A stretch of DNA of 64,000 nt from Alphaproteobacteria bacterium (GTDB lineage: Bacteria > Pseudomonadota > Alphaproteobacteria > Thalassobaculales > Thalassobaculaceae), in assembly GCA_024742275.1 (NCBI GenBank), contig JANSYS010000001.1, forward strand, positions 124,001-188,000, in the 5' to 3' direction. Of the stretch, positions 45,215 to 54,384 are shown one piece after another. Numbering within the stretch: position 1 is the stretch's first letter; each line of letters opens with the position of its first letter. The position numbers were made by a program, and so were the translations under genes. The notes beneath the pieces were generated by a model, which searched no databases, was not told the origin of the DNA, and saw nothing but the letters and a program-made list of their open reading frames with translations.

Positions 45215-46383
45215 CGGTGGGCCTCCAGGGCTTTGGCTACGGCGATCAGGGCGGCGTCGGTTCCGGGCCCGCCGACGATCGAGAGACCGATCGGCAAGCC
45301 ATCCACGGTTGCTCCCGGAATCGAGACCTGCGGGCGCCCGGCGAGGCCGCCCAGGGCACAGAGACAGGTGATCTGTTCCCGCAATGGCGTCTGCTCCGAG
45401 ATCGACAAACCCGTGGGCGGCGCCGGGAACGGCGTGGTCGGCAGACATAGGATCGTGCCCGGCGGCAGAAGCGCTTTGAGCCGGCCCCGCGCCTCTCGGC
45501 GCATCTGGTTCGCCCAGCCGAGTTCGGCCTCGGTGACGGCCGCGCCTTGAACCAGTCCGCGGGCCACCCCGAAGGCCATGCGCGGGTTCGTGTCGAGCCA
45601 GTCCCTGAAGGTCTCGTAGGCCTCGCGAGGCTGGATGGTGCGTTGCGCCCGGGCCCAGACCGAGAGGCCCTGGGGCGCGAGCAGCACCTCCTCGCGACCG
45701 CCGATCAGATCGGCCAACCGATCCACCAAAGGCGCGAGCGCCTCGGCCGCCGAGTCATCGGCGAAGGCGAAAGTGTCGGTCGAAACGAGCAAACGTGTCG
45801 GAAGAGCCGTCGGGATCGCCTCATCCAGCATATGAGACGATACCCGCGCGAAGGTCGCCGCATCCCGAGCGAACCACCCGGTGGTATCCGACGTCGGAGC
45901 CTGCGGCATCATCCCGCCGAGCGGCAGCCGCCCATGGGTCGGACGAATACCGTACAGTCCGCAGAAGCTTGACGGAACCCTCACAGATCCGCCGGTATCC
46001 GTGCCAAGTGCGGTGTCGCACAGACCGGCGGCGACGGCGGCAGCCGATCCCGACGACGATCCGCCGGGCACCCTCCCCGGCGCGTTGACGTTCACCGGCG
46101 TACCGTCGAAAGCGCTCTCCCCCAGGATACCGAGGGATACCTCGTCGGTGACGGTCTTCCCGATCAGCGTCGCGCCGCCGTCGATCAGGCGCTGCACCGC
46201 CCAGGCGTTGCGTACCGGGATCGGCCGACCGGTCGGCCAGTCGTGATTGCCTCCCCCGGTCGGATGGCCGGCCACGTCGAACAGATCCTTGGCGGCAAAG
46301 GTCAGACCGGCGAGAGGGCCGCCGGGTGCTCCTTCTATGCGAACCTCGGTCCCGGGCACGAATGCGCCGATGCTGTCCGCCAT
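45211..46383 (-). CDS. Amidase signature family enzyme (AtzE/HpxY-like context)
   Basis: The 390-residue enzyme has the Ser-cisSer-Lys triad of the amidase signature: Lys32 (AAKDLFDV), the cis-Ser in PGGSSSGSAAAVAAG near 110, and the nucleophile Ser133 in GTDTGGSVRVPSS. A GGGAGG Shine-Dalgarno supports the ATG at 46383. Coupling to an HpxZ-like gene suggests a small ureido or amide substrate, but the usual short third partner (HpxX/AtzG) is not seen. It could also be a generic amide hydrolase. Confidence 0.87.
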   Translation of the reverse strand: MADSIGAFVPGTEVRIEGAPGGPLAGLTFAAKDLFDVAGHPTGGGNHDWPTGRPIPVRNAWAVQRLIDGGATLIGKTVTDEVSLGILGESAFDGTPVNVNAPGRVPGGSSSGSAAAVAAGLCDTALGTDTGGSVRVPSSFCGLYGIRPTHGRLPLGGMMPQAPTSDTTGWFARDAATFARVSSHMLDEAIPTALPTRLLVSTDTFAFADDSAAEALAPLVDRLADLIGGREEVLLAPQGLSVWARAQRTIQPREAYETFRDWLDTNPRMAFGVARGLVQGAAVTEAELGWANQMRREARGRLKALLPPGTILCLPTTPFPAPPTGLSISEQTPLREQITCLCALGGLAGRPQVSIPGATVDGLPIGLSIVGGPGTDAALIAVAKALEAHR

Positions 46384-46619
46384 AGCGACCTCCCGCTCCT
46401 GATCTCGTTGCCGCCGGTATCGAAGCGGAACAAAGGCCCAACGCCACGGTGAAAAGTTCGAAACCGAACCTTCCACCGTGTCATGCTAGAGCAGGTCGTC
46501 GGGTGTTGAGGTCACTTCGTGGACGCATCACGATACCTGAACCTGCTCGATCTTTCCCAAGAGACAGAACGACCGACCGTCTTGGATCACAACGTGACCC
46601 CAAACGGTCGGGTCTGGCC

Positions 46620-47297
46620 CTAGCGGTGCGTTCCCGGGAACATCGACCGGAAACTCTCGTCATCCATCTCCGTCTTGAAGGCGTGGCGTTCCTTGATCGC
46701 CTCCGCACGCTTGGCCGGCTCGGTGGCGCTGATCCGCGCGACAAGCCCAGTCACGTTCGGATACTTGGCCGCCGCTTCCTCGCCGAGCACGAAGTTCGCC
46801 ATACGCCCCCATCCCCACAGCGCCATGTCGACGATCGTGTAAGTGTCGCCGACCATCCATTTCTTTCCTTCCAGATGGTCGTTGAGGATTCCGTAATGCC
46901 GGTTCGCCTCGAAGTCGTAGCGCTTGATCGCATACTCGAGCTTCTCCGGCGCGTGCATCGCGAAATGCACCTTCTGGCCGGAATACGGGCCGACGCCGCT
47001 GGCGATGAACATCAGCCAGGAGATCAACTCGCCCCGGTTCTTGTCGCCCGCCGGCGGCAGAAACTTGCCGGTCTTCTCCGCGAGATAGAGCAAAATGCCA
47101 TTGCTATCGAAAACGGTGGCCTCGCCGTCGACGATGACCGGGACCTTCGCGTTCGGGTTCAGCGCCTTGAACTCGGGCATGTGCTGCTGGCCCTTGCGGG
47201 TGTCGACCGGGATCGCCTCGTATTCGAGGCCGGCTTCCTCAAGGAAAAGCGCAACCTTCATCGGGTTCGGCGCCAGGCTGTAGTAGAATTTGAGCAT
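46620..47297 (-). CDS. Glutathione S-transferase family protein
   Basis: The 225-residue protein begins MLKFYYSLAPNPMKVALFLE, a thioredoxin-fold GST N-terminus. ATVFDSNGILLYLAEKTG near 60-77 holds the glutathione-contacting Glu/Asp-Ser turn. An alpha-helical C-terminal domain with DMALWGWGRMANF follows. This resembles the YghU/Ure2-like or Nu-class bacterial GSTs. GGAGG lies just before the ATG at 47297, so a longer upstream frame is rejected. The substrate is unknown. Confidence 0.88.
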   Translation of the reverse strand: MLKFYYSLAPNPMKVALFLEEAGLEYEAIPVDTRKGQQHMPEFKALNPNAKVPVIVDGEATVFDSNGILLYLAEKTGKFLPPAGDKNRGELISWLMFIASGVGPYSGQKVHFAMHAPEKLEYAIKRYDFEANRHYGILNDHLEGKKWMVGDTYTIVDMALWGWGRMANFVLGEEAAAKYPNVTGLVARISATEPAKRAEAIKERHAFKTEMDDESFRSMFPGTHR

Positions 47298-47554
47298 ACG
47301 TTCCTCCGCTTGGCGCGCGGCTCCGACACAAGCGGTCGCGCGCCTCGGTGAATGATTGAACCGGCGAAATGCTGCCGGTTCGGCGCACACTAGCGCAATG
47401 CGCGATGTCGGCCAGTCATCTCCCTCGGATCGGAACGAATGGGGCCTTGAAACACGGGATCGTGACCGTGCGGCGGCCATCGCTTGTCCGAATCACAGCC
47501 ATGGGAGAGCATCGACGGGTCGCACTCGAAAAGACCCATCGAAGGATCCCTACA

Positions 47555-47872
47555 ATGGCGCTCTACGAACTGAGAACCTACAAGATCGTGGTCGGCAAGC
47601 TTCAGGACGTCCTGAAGCTCTACGAAAGCGAGGGCTGGCCGGCGCTCGACCCTCACAAGGACAAACTGGTCGGCTACTTCGTCGGCGATGTCGGCGGGAT
47701 GAACGAACTGATCCATGTCTGGAAGTACGCCGACGACGCCGACCGCCGGGCGCATTGGGCGGCGGTTTTCGCGAATGAGAGGTTTATGGCCTTCGCCGCC
47801 AAGCTGCGGCCGAACCTGATCAGCCAGGAGAACAAGCTGATGACGGCGGCGCCATGGGGCCCGCAACCCTGA
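47555..47872 (+). CDS. NIPSNAP family protein
   Basis: The 105-residue single-domain protein starts MALYELRTYKIVVGKLQDVL, the typical NIPSNAP N-terminus of the dimeric alpha/beta-barrel fold, and contains GMNELIHVWKYADDADRR and the C-terminal LMTAAPWGPQ. The function of bacterial members is not established. AAGGA lies nine bases before the ATG. The last 53 bases overlap the 3' end of the convergent membrane-protein gene. Confidence 0.85.
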   Translation: MALYELRTYKIVVGKLQDVLKLYESEGWPALDPHKDKLVGYFVGDVGGMNELIHVWKYADDADRRAHWAAVFANERFMAFAAKLRPNLISQENKLMTAAPWGPQP

Positions 47873-48923
47873 TCCCCTCCCCACCGTCGAAGAGGGCCTC
47901 GGCTTCCGTCGAGCGCACCGCGCGGTTGCCGGTGATGCCGCTCCACAGCCAGGCGATATCCTGATCGTTGCCCCCCCGTACGGTCGGCAGCCGGACGGGT
48001 ACGAGTGCGGTCAGCGTTCCGCCGTCGCGCTCTGCGACCTCGAACTGGAAGACGTAGTTCGGGGTCACCCCCATGCGCAGATCGGATACGCGAAGGCGGC
48101 CGTCGACCTCCCAGAGCTTGAAAAAGCCTTTCGAGAAGTCGGAGAGCACCGTCGCGGTCTCGATGGTATCGGCGCAGGCGAGCAGATCGCCGCCCCGGGG
48201 ATGGGCATAGGCGGTCAACGCGTCGTCGCCCCCGAGGAGCGGCACGTAGACGTTCAGATACCTGTCGGGCTCTATCGCGATCACCCGCCAGAAGAGCGTG
48301 TTGAACGGCATCGGCGTGGCGACGGTCCGCTCCGGTTCCACGCCAAGCCTTTCCAGCGCCGCCTGCCCGCGGGCAAGAGCAATCTGCTGGGCTGCCATGC
48401 TCCAACCGAGATACGCGGTTGAGGCGATCAGGGCCACGGAAACGCCGCGGGCGAAGGAATGGTTCCACTGCTTCAAACAGAGCGCCCAAACGAACAGAAC
48501 GATAAGCGGCAGCGAGTAGAGCGGGTCGATGATGAAGAGCGATCCCAGGCCCACGGGATCCGGCATGAGCGGCCAGAAGATCCGGGTTCCGTATATGGTC
48601 ACTGCGTCCAGCAACGCGTGGGTCGCGAAGCACAGAAAGACCGCGAGATAGGTGAACGCCCGACGGTCCCGCAGTCGCTCGAACAGGCGCACCAGCGGTT
48701 CGGCGAACAGCGGCGTCACTAACGCATGGACGATCAGCGAGTGGCTCGGCCCCCGGTGGAGCACGAAATCCGAGACGGGGTCGCCCATCGGCACGAAGAC
48801 GTCCAGGTCGGGCACGGTGCCCATGACAGCACCGATGAGCGCGGCTTTGCGCGGACCGACGGCGGGACCGAGCACGGCCGCGCCGACCGCGGCCCCGAGC
48901 ACGAGTTGAGTAACGGAGTCCAT
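47820..48923 (-). CDS. YdjM/DUF457-type membrane-bound metal-dependent hydrolase family protein
   Basis: The 367-residue inner-membrane protein begins MDSVTQLVLGAAVGAAVLG and has the His/Asp pattern of the family: VPDLDVFVP, HRGPSHSLIVHAL, ATHALLDAVTIYG. About five membrane helices fill the first 200 residues, followed by a soluble beta-rich domain. YdjM is SOS-regulated in E. coli, though no catalytic activity is proven. The last 18 codons overlap the NIPSNAP gene on the opposite strand. Confidence 0.85.
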   Translation of the reverse strand: MDSVTQLVLGAAVGAAVLGPAVGPRKAALIGAVMGTVPDLDVFVPMGDPVSDFVLHRGPSHSLIVHALVTPLFAEPLVRLFERLRDRRAFTYLAVFLCFATHALLDAVTIYGTRIFWPLMPDPVGLGSLFIIDPLYSLPLIVLFVWALCLKQWNHSFARGVSVALIASTAYLGWSMAAQQIALARGQAALERLGVEPERTVATPMPFNTLFWRVIAIEPDRYLNVYVPLLGGDDALTAYAHPRGGDLLACADTIETATVLSDFSKGFFKLWEVDGRLRVSDLRMGVTPNYVFQFEVAERDGGTLTALVPVRLPTVRGGNDQDIAWLWSGITGNRAVRSTEAEALFDGGEGIRVAGPMAPPSSACSPG

Positions 48924-49014
48924 AGGCGGCGAACCGGTCGGATGGTGGACATCCGCTACCATATGGGGCGTTGCGCCGCGATGACCAGCGCGTCGACGCC
49001 TGCCGCCGCCAGCA

Positions 49015-50307
49015 TCACGCCGCCCGGCGGAGCCCCTCCGCGGCCGAGGCGATCGCATCGATGGTCACGGCCACGTCGGCGTCCGTATGGCACAAGCCGA
49101 TATAGTACTTGCTGTCCGGCTTCAGAATGCCGCGCTCCCGAAGAAGGGCGTTAAAACGTCGCGCCATTGCCGCATCGCTGGCGAGAACGCCTCGGTAGTC
49201 CTGCACGTCGCGATCGGTGAACACCACGTCGAACAGCGGCGGCTCTCCGACCACTTTCGCCGCCACACCGGCGCGCGACAAGTGCTCGTCGAGAGCCGCC
49301 ATGATCGTTCGGCCGGTTTCGAACATCTTCGTATAGGCATCGTCGCGCTTGAGAACCTCCATGGTCTTTAACCCGGCGACAGAGGCAACCGGATTGCCGC
49401 TGAGCGTGCCGATCTGAAACGTGAACCCCTCCTCGCCCACCTTGCTCTTGTCGAAATGGGCCATGATCTCGTCGCTGCCGGCGATCGCAGCGAGCGCAAA
49501 ACCGCCGCCAATCACCTTCCCCAGTGTGCAGAGATCCGGCGTCACCCCATAGTATTCCTGCGCACCGCCGTAAGAGAATCGGAAGCCCGTCACGACTTCG
49601 TCGAAAATCAGCGGCACGTTGTGCTTCCTCGTCGCCTCGCGCAACGCTTCCAGAAAGCCCGGTTTCGGCGGAAGAAGTCGCTGGAACGGCTCGACGATGA
49701 CTCCGCCGAGTTCGCCGGCATGCTCGGCGATCATCTGTACCGCAAGATCCGTGTCATTGAAGGGCGCCACGATCACGTCGTCCCGAACGCCCTTGGGAAT
49801 GCCGGCGCTGTCCGGAACCGCCTGCGGGAAGTTGGCCAGGCGTTTCGGGGCCAAGCTCATCAGCCCGAAATCGCTCATGCCATGATAGCCGCCCTCGAAC
49901 TTGAGGATCTTCTCACGGCCCGAATGTGCCCTCGCGAGACGCATGGCGTACATGTCGGCCTCGGAGCCGGAACTGACGAAGCGGACCTTGTCGGCGCAGG
50001 GCACGGCCCGGCAGATCTCCTCGGCCAACAGGATCCCCGGCTCGCTGTCGGCGAAAAAGGTACTGCCAAGAGGCAGTTGCGCCTGAACGGCCTCGTTCAC
50101 ATCCGGATGGGCGTGGCCAATCACCATCGGGCCGGAGCCGAGCAGGTAGTCGACATACTCGTTCCCGCTGACGTCCCAGACCCTGGAACCCTTTCCCCTG
50201 GCGATGACGATATCGGGCGTGAAGTTGCCGAAGCCGCCGGCCGGCAGCACCGCCCGAGCCCGCTCCATTAGGTCCGTTTCAGCCTGCGTTTTGGTCACGC
50301 CGCTCAT
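49015..50307 (-). CDS. Class III aminotransferase, glutamate-1-semialdehyde-aminomutase-like
   Basis: The 430-residue PLP enzyme has LLGSGPMVIGHAHPDV, the phosphate-binding SSGSEADMYAMRLAR at 112-126, YHGMSD at 141-146, Asp236 in FDEVVTGFR and the Schiff-base Lys264 in TLGKVIGGG. These motifs fit the HemL-like branch. Its lack of a heme-gene context and divergent C-terminus make a catabolic aminotransferase or aminomutase more likely than the true HemL. GGGAGG precedes the ATG at 50307. Confidence 0.85.
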   Translation of the reverse strand: MSGVTKTQAETDLMERARAVLPAGGFGNFTPDIVIARGKGSRVWDVSGNEYVDYLLGSGPMVIGHAHPDVNEAVQAQLPLGSTFFADSEPGILLAEEICRAVPCADKVRFVSSGSEADMYAMRLARAHSGREKILKFEGGYHGMSDFGLMSLAPKRLANFPQAVPDSAGIPKGVRDDVIVAPFNDTDLAVQMIAEHAGELGGVIVEPFQRLLPPKPGFLEALREATRKHNVPLIFDEVVTGFRFSYGGAQEYYGVTPDLCTLGKVIGGGFALAAIAGSDEIMAHFDKSKVGEEGFTFQIGTLSGNPVASVAGLKTMEVLKRDDAYTKMFETGRTIMAALDEHLSRAGVAAKVVGEPPLFDVVFTDRDVQDYRGVLASDAAMARRFNALLRERGILKPDSKYYIGLCHTDADVAVTIDAIASAAEGLRRAA

Positions 50308-50480
50308 CGCCGCCTCCCTGCGTCGGATTGGTTCGAGTAAGCGACATCTTTCCCTCAACGACCGCTCACTGCAAAGCCGCAAACCGCCTTTGCTTGCGGT
50401 GACTGACCATGGACAGTCCCTCGGACGAGCGCTCATGCTGTCCAAGCGCGGCACGAGACCGGCGGGGGAGCGGAAAGCCT

Positions 50481-51386
50481 ATGGAACTCTGGATACCGAT
50501 AACCATCTTCGCCGCCTTCATGCAAAACGCCCGCTCCGCGCTGCAGAAGCATCTGAAAGGTCGCCTGACGACGCTGGGGGCATCCTACGTTCGCTTCCTC
50601 TACGCCATGCCCTTCGCCCTGCTCTATGCCGTTGGGGTGCATGAGGTGGGCGGCTACCCGTGGCCGGAAATCAGCACGCCATTCCTCGTCTACTGCCTGC
50701 TCGGTGGAATCTCACAGATCCTGTTTACCGCCGTCCTGCTCTGGCTGTTCCAATTTAGGAATTTCGCGGTGGGAACGACATACTCCAAGACTGAAACCGT
50801 CCAGGTCGCCCTACTCGGCTGGCTGATCATCGGCGACGGTCTCGGCGCCGTCCCGCTGATCGCCATCCTGGTCTCCGCGATCGGCGTTATGGCCTTGTCG
50901 GTCGGACAGACCAAGCTGTCCGTCGCCCGTCTGTTCACGGGACTGATCGAGAAGCCGACCTTGATCGGACTGCTCTGTGGCGCCCTTCTCGGTGCCTCGG
51001 TCGTCTTCTTCCGTAAAGCCGCTCTCACCCTGGACTACGACGGATTCGTCATGGCCGCCGCTTTCACGCTGGCGGTTTCCGTCGTCATGCAGACCGTGAT
51101 CATGGGCATCTATCTTGTGATCTATGAGAGACGAACGCTCGTGGATGTCCTGGTCCACTGGAAATGGTCGCTTGCCGTCGGTGTCTGCGGGGTGCTGGGT
51201 TCGATCGGCTGGTTCACGGCCTTTACCTTGGAGAACGCCGCTTTCGTCAGAGCACTCGGGCAGATCGAGCTCGTCTTCACGTTCATAGCGTCTGTGTTCA
51301 TTTTCCGTGAAACCACCAATCGAGCCGAAATAGTCGGGATCCTCCTCGTGGTAGCCGGGATCCTTTTGCTCATCCTCGGCCGCTAG
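50481..51386 (+). CDS. EamA-type (DMT superfamily) permease
   Basis: The 301-residue inner-membrane protein has about ten helices in two related halves, as in drug/metabolite transporters. Examples are FLVYCLLGGISQILFTAVLL and, in the second half, VGVCGVLGSIGWFTAFTL. The segment VGTTYSKTETVQVALLGW is the usual EamA loop after helix 3-4. It is divergent from the class III aminotransferase. The ligand is unknown; amino-acid or metabolite export is the common role. Confidence 0.87.
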   Translation: MELWIPITIFAAFMQNARSALQKHLKGRLTTLGASYVRFLYAMPFALLYAVGVHEVGGYPWPEISTPFLVYCLLGGISQILFTAVLLWLFQFRNFAVGTTYSKTETVQVALLGWLIIGDGLGAVPLIAILVSAIGVMALSVGQTKLSVARLFTGLIEKPTLIGLLCGALLGASVVFFRKAALTLDYDGFVMAAAFTLAVSVVMQTVIMGIYLVIYERRTLVDVLVHWKWSLAVGVCGVLGSIGWFTAFTLENAAFVRALGQIELVFTFIASVFIFRETTNRAEIVGILLVVAGILLLILGR

Positions 51387-51495
51387 CCGAAAATTCGCCG
51401 GATAGATTCACAGTCCCTTAACGAGAACCGTGATCAGATCGCCGAAGTTTATCTCGAATGGATGAGATTATTCGGTGCCAGAGGACGGTTCGCGA

Positions 51496-53274
51496 ATGCA
51501 TATGAGGGCGGATGGCGGTGGAGACGACCGCGACAAACGGGAATCAGCCCAGAAAACCGCTGTCGAGGACAAGCTGTCCCGGGCGCTCGAAACCATCGAA
51601 GCGCAACGGCGACAGCTATCGACTGTCTTCAACGCTGTAACCGACGCCATCGTCGTCATCGACGATCGTGGCATCATCGAGACCGTCAACGACGCCGCCT
51701 GCCGGATGTTCGGCCGCCCATCTTTCGAACTGGTCCATCATTCCGTGAACAAGCTCATGCCGGAATCAGTGGCGATCAACCACGACCGGTACGTTCGAAA
51801 CGCTCGACCAAATGGCTCACCCTCTTTCGGCATGCCGCGCACGCTCGCAGCGATCGACTCGAGGGGGCGGCAGTTCCCGGTGTCCGTCAGCCTGGCCGAG
51901 ATGCCACGCTCCATCGACGAACGACGCCGTTTCGTCGCCACGATCCGCGACATGACCCAGGAGCGCGCGCGCGAGGATCGGATCCGGTTTCTGGCTTTCC
52001 ACGACGAAGCGACAAAGCTTCCGAACCGCCACGGTGTGGTCAGCTATCTCGAATCCTATTTCGCCGCCCCTGATCCCACCCCGATGACGTTTGTTCATCT
52101 TTCGCTGAACAACACCAGTCAGCTCTCGGCCTGCTTCGGCATTGAGGAACTAGAGCACTTGGTCATCGCGTTTTCCCAACGTCTCAAGCGGATATTTGGC
52201 ACGGCGCTGCTGATCGCGAGAGGCTTCGGAAACACGTTCCACATAGTTCTCCCAATGGAGGAAACCCGCGATCTTGAGGCGAAACTGCTCTCCGTCGTCT
52301 CCGAACCGATCGAGATCCAGGACGCTGCGATCATGATCGATGTCTGCGCCGGCACGGTGGTCCTTCCGAGGGAAGCAAGCAATCCGCACGAGACCATGCA
52401 CCGGGCAGCGGCGACCCTCATGGAGGTTAAGGAAACCACGCCTCGACCCGGGAAACCTCGGCTCCACGCCTACCGGCCGAGCATCATTGAAGAAATGAGC
52501 CGGCGGGCGCGGCTCGTCCACAACATCAGTCACGCGATCGAAGGACGAGAGTTTTCCGTCCATTTGCAGCCCAAAGTAGACCTCACGGACGGCAGTTGGG
52601 TGGGAGCCGAGGCTCTCGCGCGGTGGACCCAGCCCAACGGCTCCACGGTCTCTCCTGGAGAGTTCATCCCCATGGCCGAACGGTCGGGGCTGATAACCGC
52701 TCTAAACCGATATATTCTGACGCAGACGCTGCAGGGGTTGGCGGATAGCGATTGGTCACGCCGCGCACCGATCGCCGTGAACATCTCGGCGCAGGACCTT
52801 GGCGCCCCCTTCTTCGCGAGCGATGTCGCCCGATTGTTGGACGAAGTTGGCGTACCGCCCTGCGCCCTCGAACTGGAAGTGACCGAGCGCGATATGGCTC
52901 GGGGCAGCGACGTGATACGCATGGCAATCGAAGAAATTCGCGATCTGGGCGTCGTCGTTTCCATGGACGACTTCGGCACCGGATACTCTTCGCTCGGCGC
53001 CATCGCTGACTTGCCCGTCGATATTCTCAAGATCGATCGACAGTTCCTCAGGCGCATCGAGGATAGGGAAACCGATCGCAGACTGCTAAAGACCCTCGTC
53101 ACCCTCGGTCACGATCTCGGCCGAATGATCGTTGCCGAAGGCGTGGAGACCGAAGGGCAGGCCGAAATCCTGCGCGATGTGGGTGTCCGTTGGGCACAAG
53201 GATTCCTGTTTGCCAGACCCGCCCCGGCGATTGCCGTGCTCAACGATCCGCGCAGACCGATATTCGGAGACTAA
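51496..53274 (+). CDS. PAS-GGDEF(degenerate)-EAL c-di-GMP phosphodiesterase
   Basis: The protein has an N-terminal coiled coil, a PAS domain at about residues 40-160, a degenerate GGDEF domain (RGFGNTF in place of GGDEF) and a full EAL domain. The EAL catalytic set is present: GAEALARW (Glu372), VNIS, LELEVTE, DDFGTGYSSL, ILKIDRQF and EGVETEGQ. Active hydrolysis of c-di-GMP is expected, with the PAS domain as sensor. ATG 51496 has GAGGA upstream; a GTG at 51475 is an alternative. There are no membrane helices. Confidence 0.9.
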   Translation: MHMRADGGGDDRDKRESAQKTAVEDKLSRALETIEAQRRQLSTVFNAVTDAIVVIDDRGIIETVNDAACRMFGRPSFELVHHSVNKLMPESVAINHDRYVRNARPNGSPSFGMPRTLAAIDSRGRQFPVSVSLAEMPRSIDERRRFVATIRDMTQERAREDRIRFLAFHDEATKLPNRHGVVSYLESYFAAPDPTPMTFVHLSLNNTSQLSACFGIEELEHLVIAFSQRLKRIFGTALLIARGFGNTFHIVLPMEETRDLEAKLLSVVSEPIEIQDAAIMIDVCAGTVVLPREASNPHETMHRAAATLMEVKETTPRPGKPRLHAYRPSIIEEMSRRARLVHNISHAIEGREFSVHLQPKVDLTDGSWVGAEALARWTQPNGSTVSPGEFIPMAERSGLITALNRYILTQTLQGLADSDWSRRAPIAVNISAQDLGAPFFASDVARLLDEVGVPPCALELEVTERDMARGSDVIRMAIEEIRDLGVVVSMDDFGTGYSSLGAIADLPVDILKIDRQFLRRIEDRETDRRLLKTLVTLGHDLGRMIVAEGVETEGQAEILRDVGVRWAQGFLFARPAPAIAVLNDPRRPIFGD

Positions 53275-53307
53275 CGTTCCCTGGCCGACGCTCCGCGTCG
53301 TCACAGT

Positions 53308-54240
53308 CTAGTCCGGCGCCGGTCGAAATCCGTGTCCCGTGCGCGAGCACCAATTCGACAACAGTGACGCCACCGTTCGAATCGGATTGCCAGGCTCGTT
53401 GTCCTCGCTTCTGATTACCGCGGACCACGAAGAGACCACGCCTTCCCGGCCGACCCGCGCCGCGCGGATGCGGCCGGCCCGAACCGCCGTCTCCACCGCC
53501 CATCCGGCCAGCACGCTGCTCCCCTGCCCGGCAGCGACCAGTTCGACGATAACCTCCGGTAACTCGACGGTTACGGAGCGACCCTTCGCACTGTCACCGC
53601 TGCGCAGAATCTGCCCGATCTCGCCGTCTGCACCCGGTGTCTTGGTGTAGGTGATCAGCTCTTCCATCGCGAGATCCGCCAAGTCGACGAACTCATGTCC
53701 CGCAAGCGGATGCTTCGGCGCCATGATGAAGAGCTGCTCGTCATCGAACAACGGTACAGCCGTCGCCCCCGGTCGGGCGATTTCGCCCTGCATGATGGCC
53801 AGGTCGATGTGGCGGTTCGACAGGCTTTGAAGCGGCTCCCGACTGGCTCCGGCCATAACCTGGATATCGACATCCGGTGCGGCGTTCTGAAGGAAACTGA
53901 GAAAACCTGGCAACCAGTGATAAGAGCTGTAGGCCTCGATCGCCAGCCGGACAACATGGACGACGCCGCGGCTGGCGCGCCATACATCCTCTTCCGCACG
54001 CTCCATATCGGCAAGCACACGTCCCGCAACGTGTGCAAGATGCTCCGCCGCCGGTGTCATCCGGAGACGTTTGTGCAGACGTGTATACAGCGTGACGTCC
54101 AGCCGGCGCTCGGCCTCCCGGATCCGATGCGACAACGCCGACGGGGTAAGGCCTAGCATCTCCGCCGCCTCCGTCACGCGGCCGGTGGCTGCAATCGCCT
54201 GGATCATCTGTAGATGACGAACTTCAAGTCTCGGTGCCAT
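53308..54240 (-). CDS. LysR-family transcriptional regulator (MetR-like)
   Basis: The 310-residue protein has the LysR helix-turn-helix HLQMIQAIAATGRVTEAAEM and LTPSALSHRIREAERRLDV, then an effector domain with IEAYSSYHWLPGFLSFL. The helix sequence and the YSSYHWLP motif are reminiscent of MetR, but no methionine genes lie beside it. It is encoded next to the PAS-EAL gene, convergent with it. Confidence 0.9.
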   Translation of the reverse strand: MAPRLEVRHLQMIQAIAATGRVTEAAEMLGLTPSALSHRIREAERRLDVTLYTRLHKRLRMTPAAEHLAHVAGRVLADMERAEEDVWRASRGVVHVVRLAIEAYSSYHWLPGFLSFLQNAAPDVDIQVMAGASREPLQSLSNRHIDLAIMQGEIARPGATAVPLFDDEQLFIMAPKHPLAGHEFVDLADLAMEELITYTKTPGADGEIGQILRSGDSAKGRSVTVELPEVIVELVAAGQGSSVLAGWAVETAVRAGRIRAARVGREGVVSSWSAVIRSEDNEPGNPIRTVASLLSNWCSRTGHGFRPAPD

Positions 54241-54384
54241 GCCGCGATACTATGCTGAACCGCATTCAGTGAAAATCACGAAAATACGTCCACGAATTCA
54301 TGCAAAGCTCCGAAAAATCGACGATTTCTTTTTTAAATTGCAACTAGTGGCAAATTCGAAAAACCATACCGCACCTTTGCTTCA

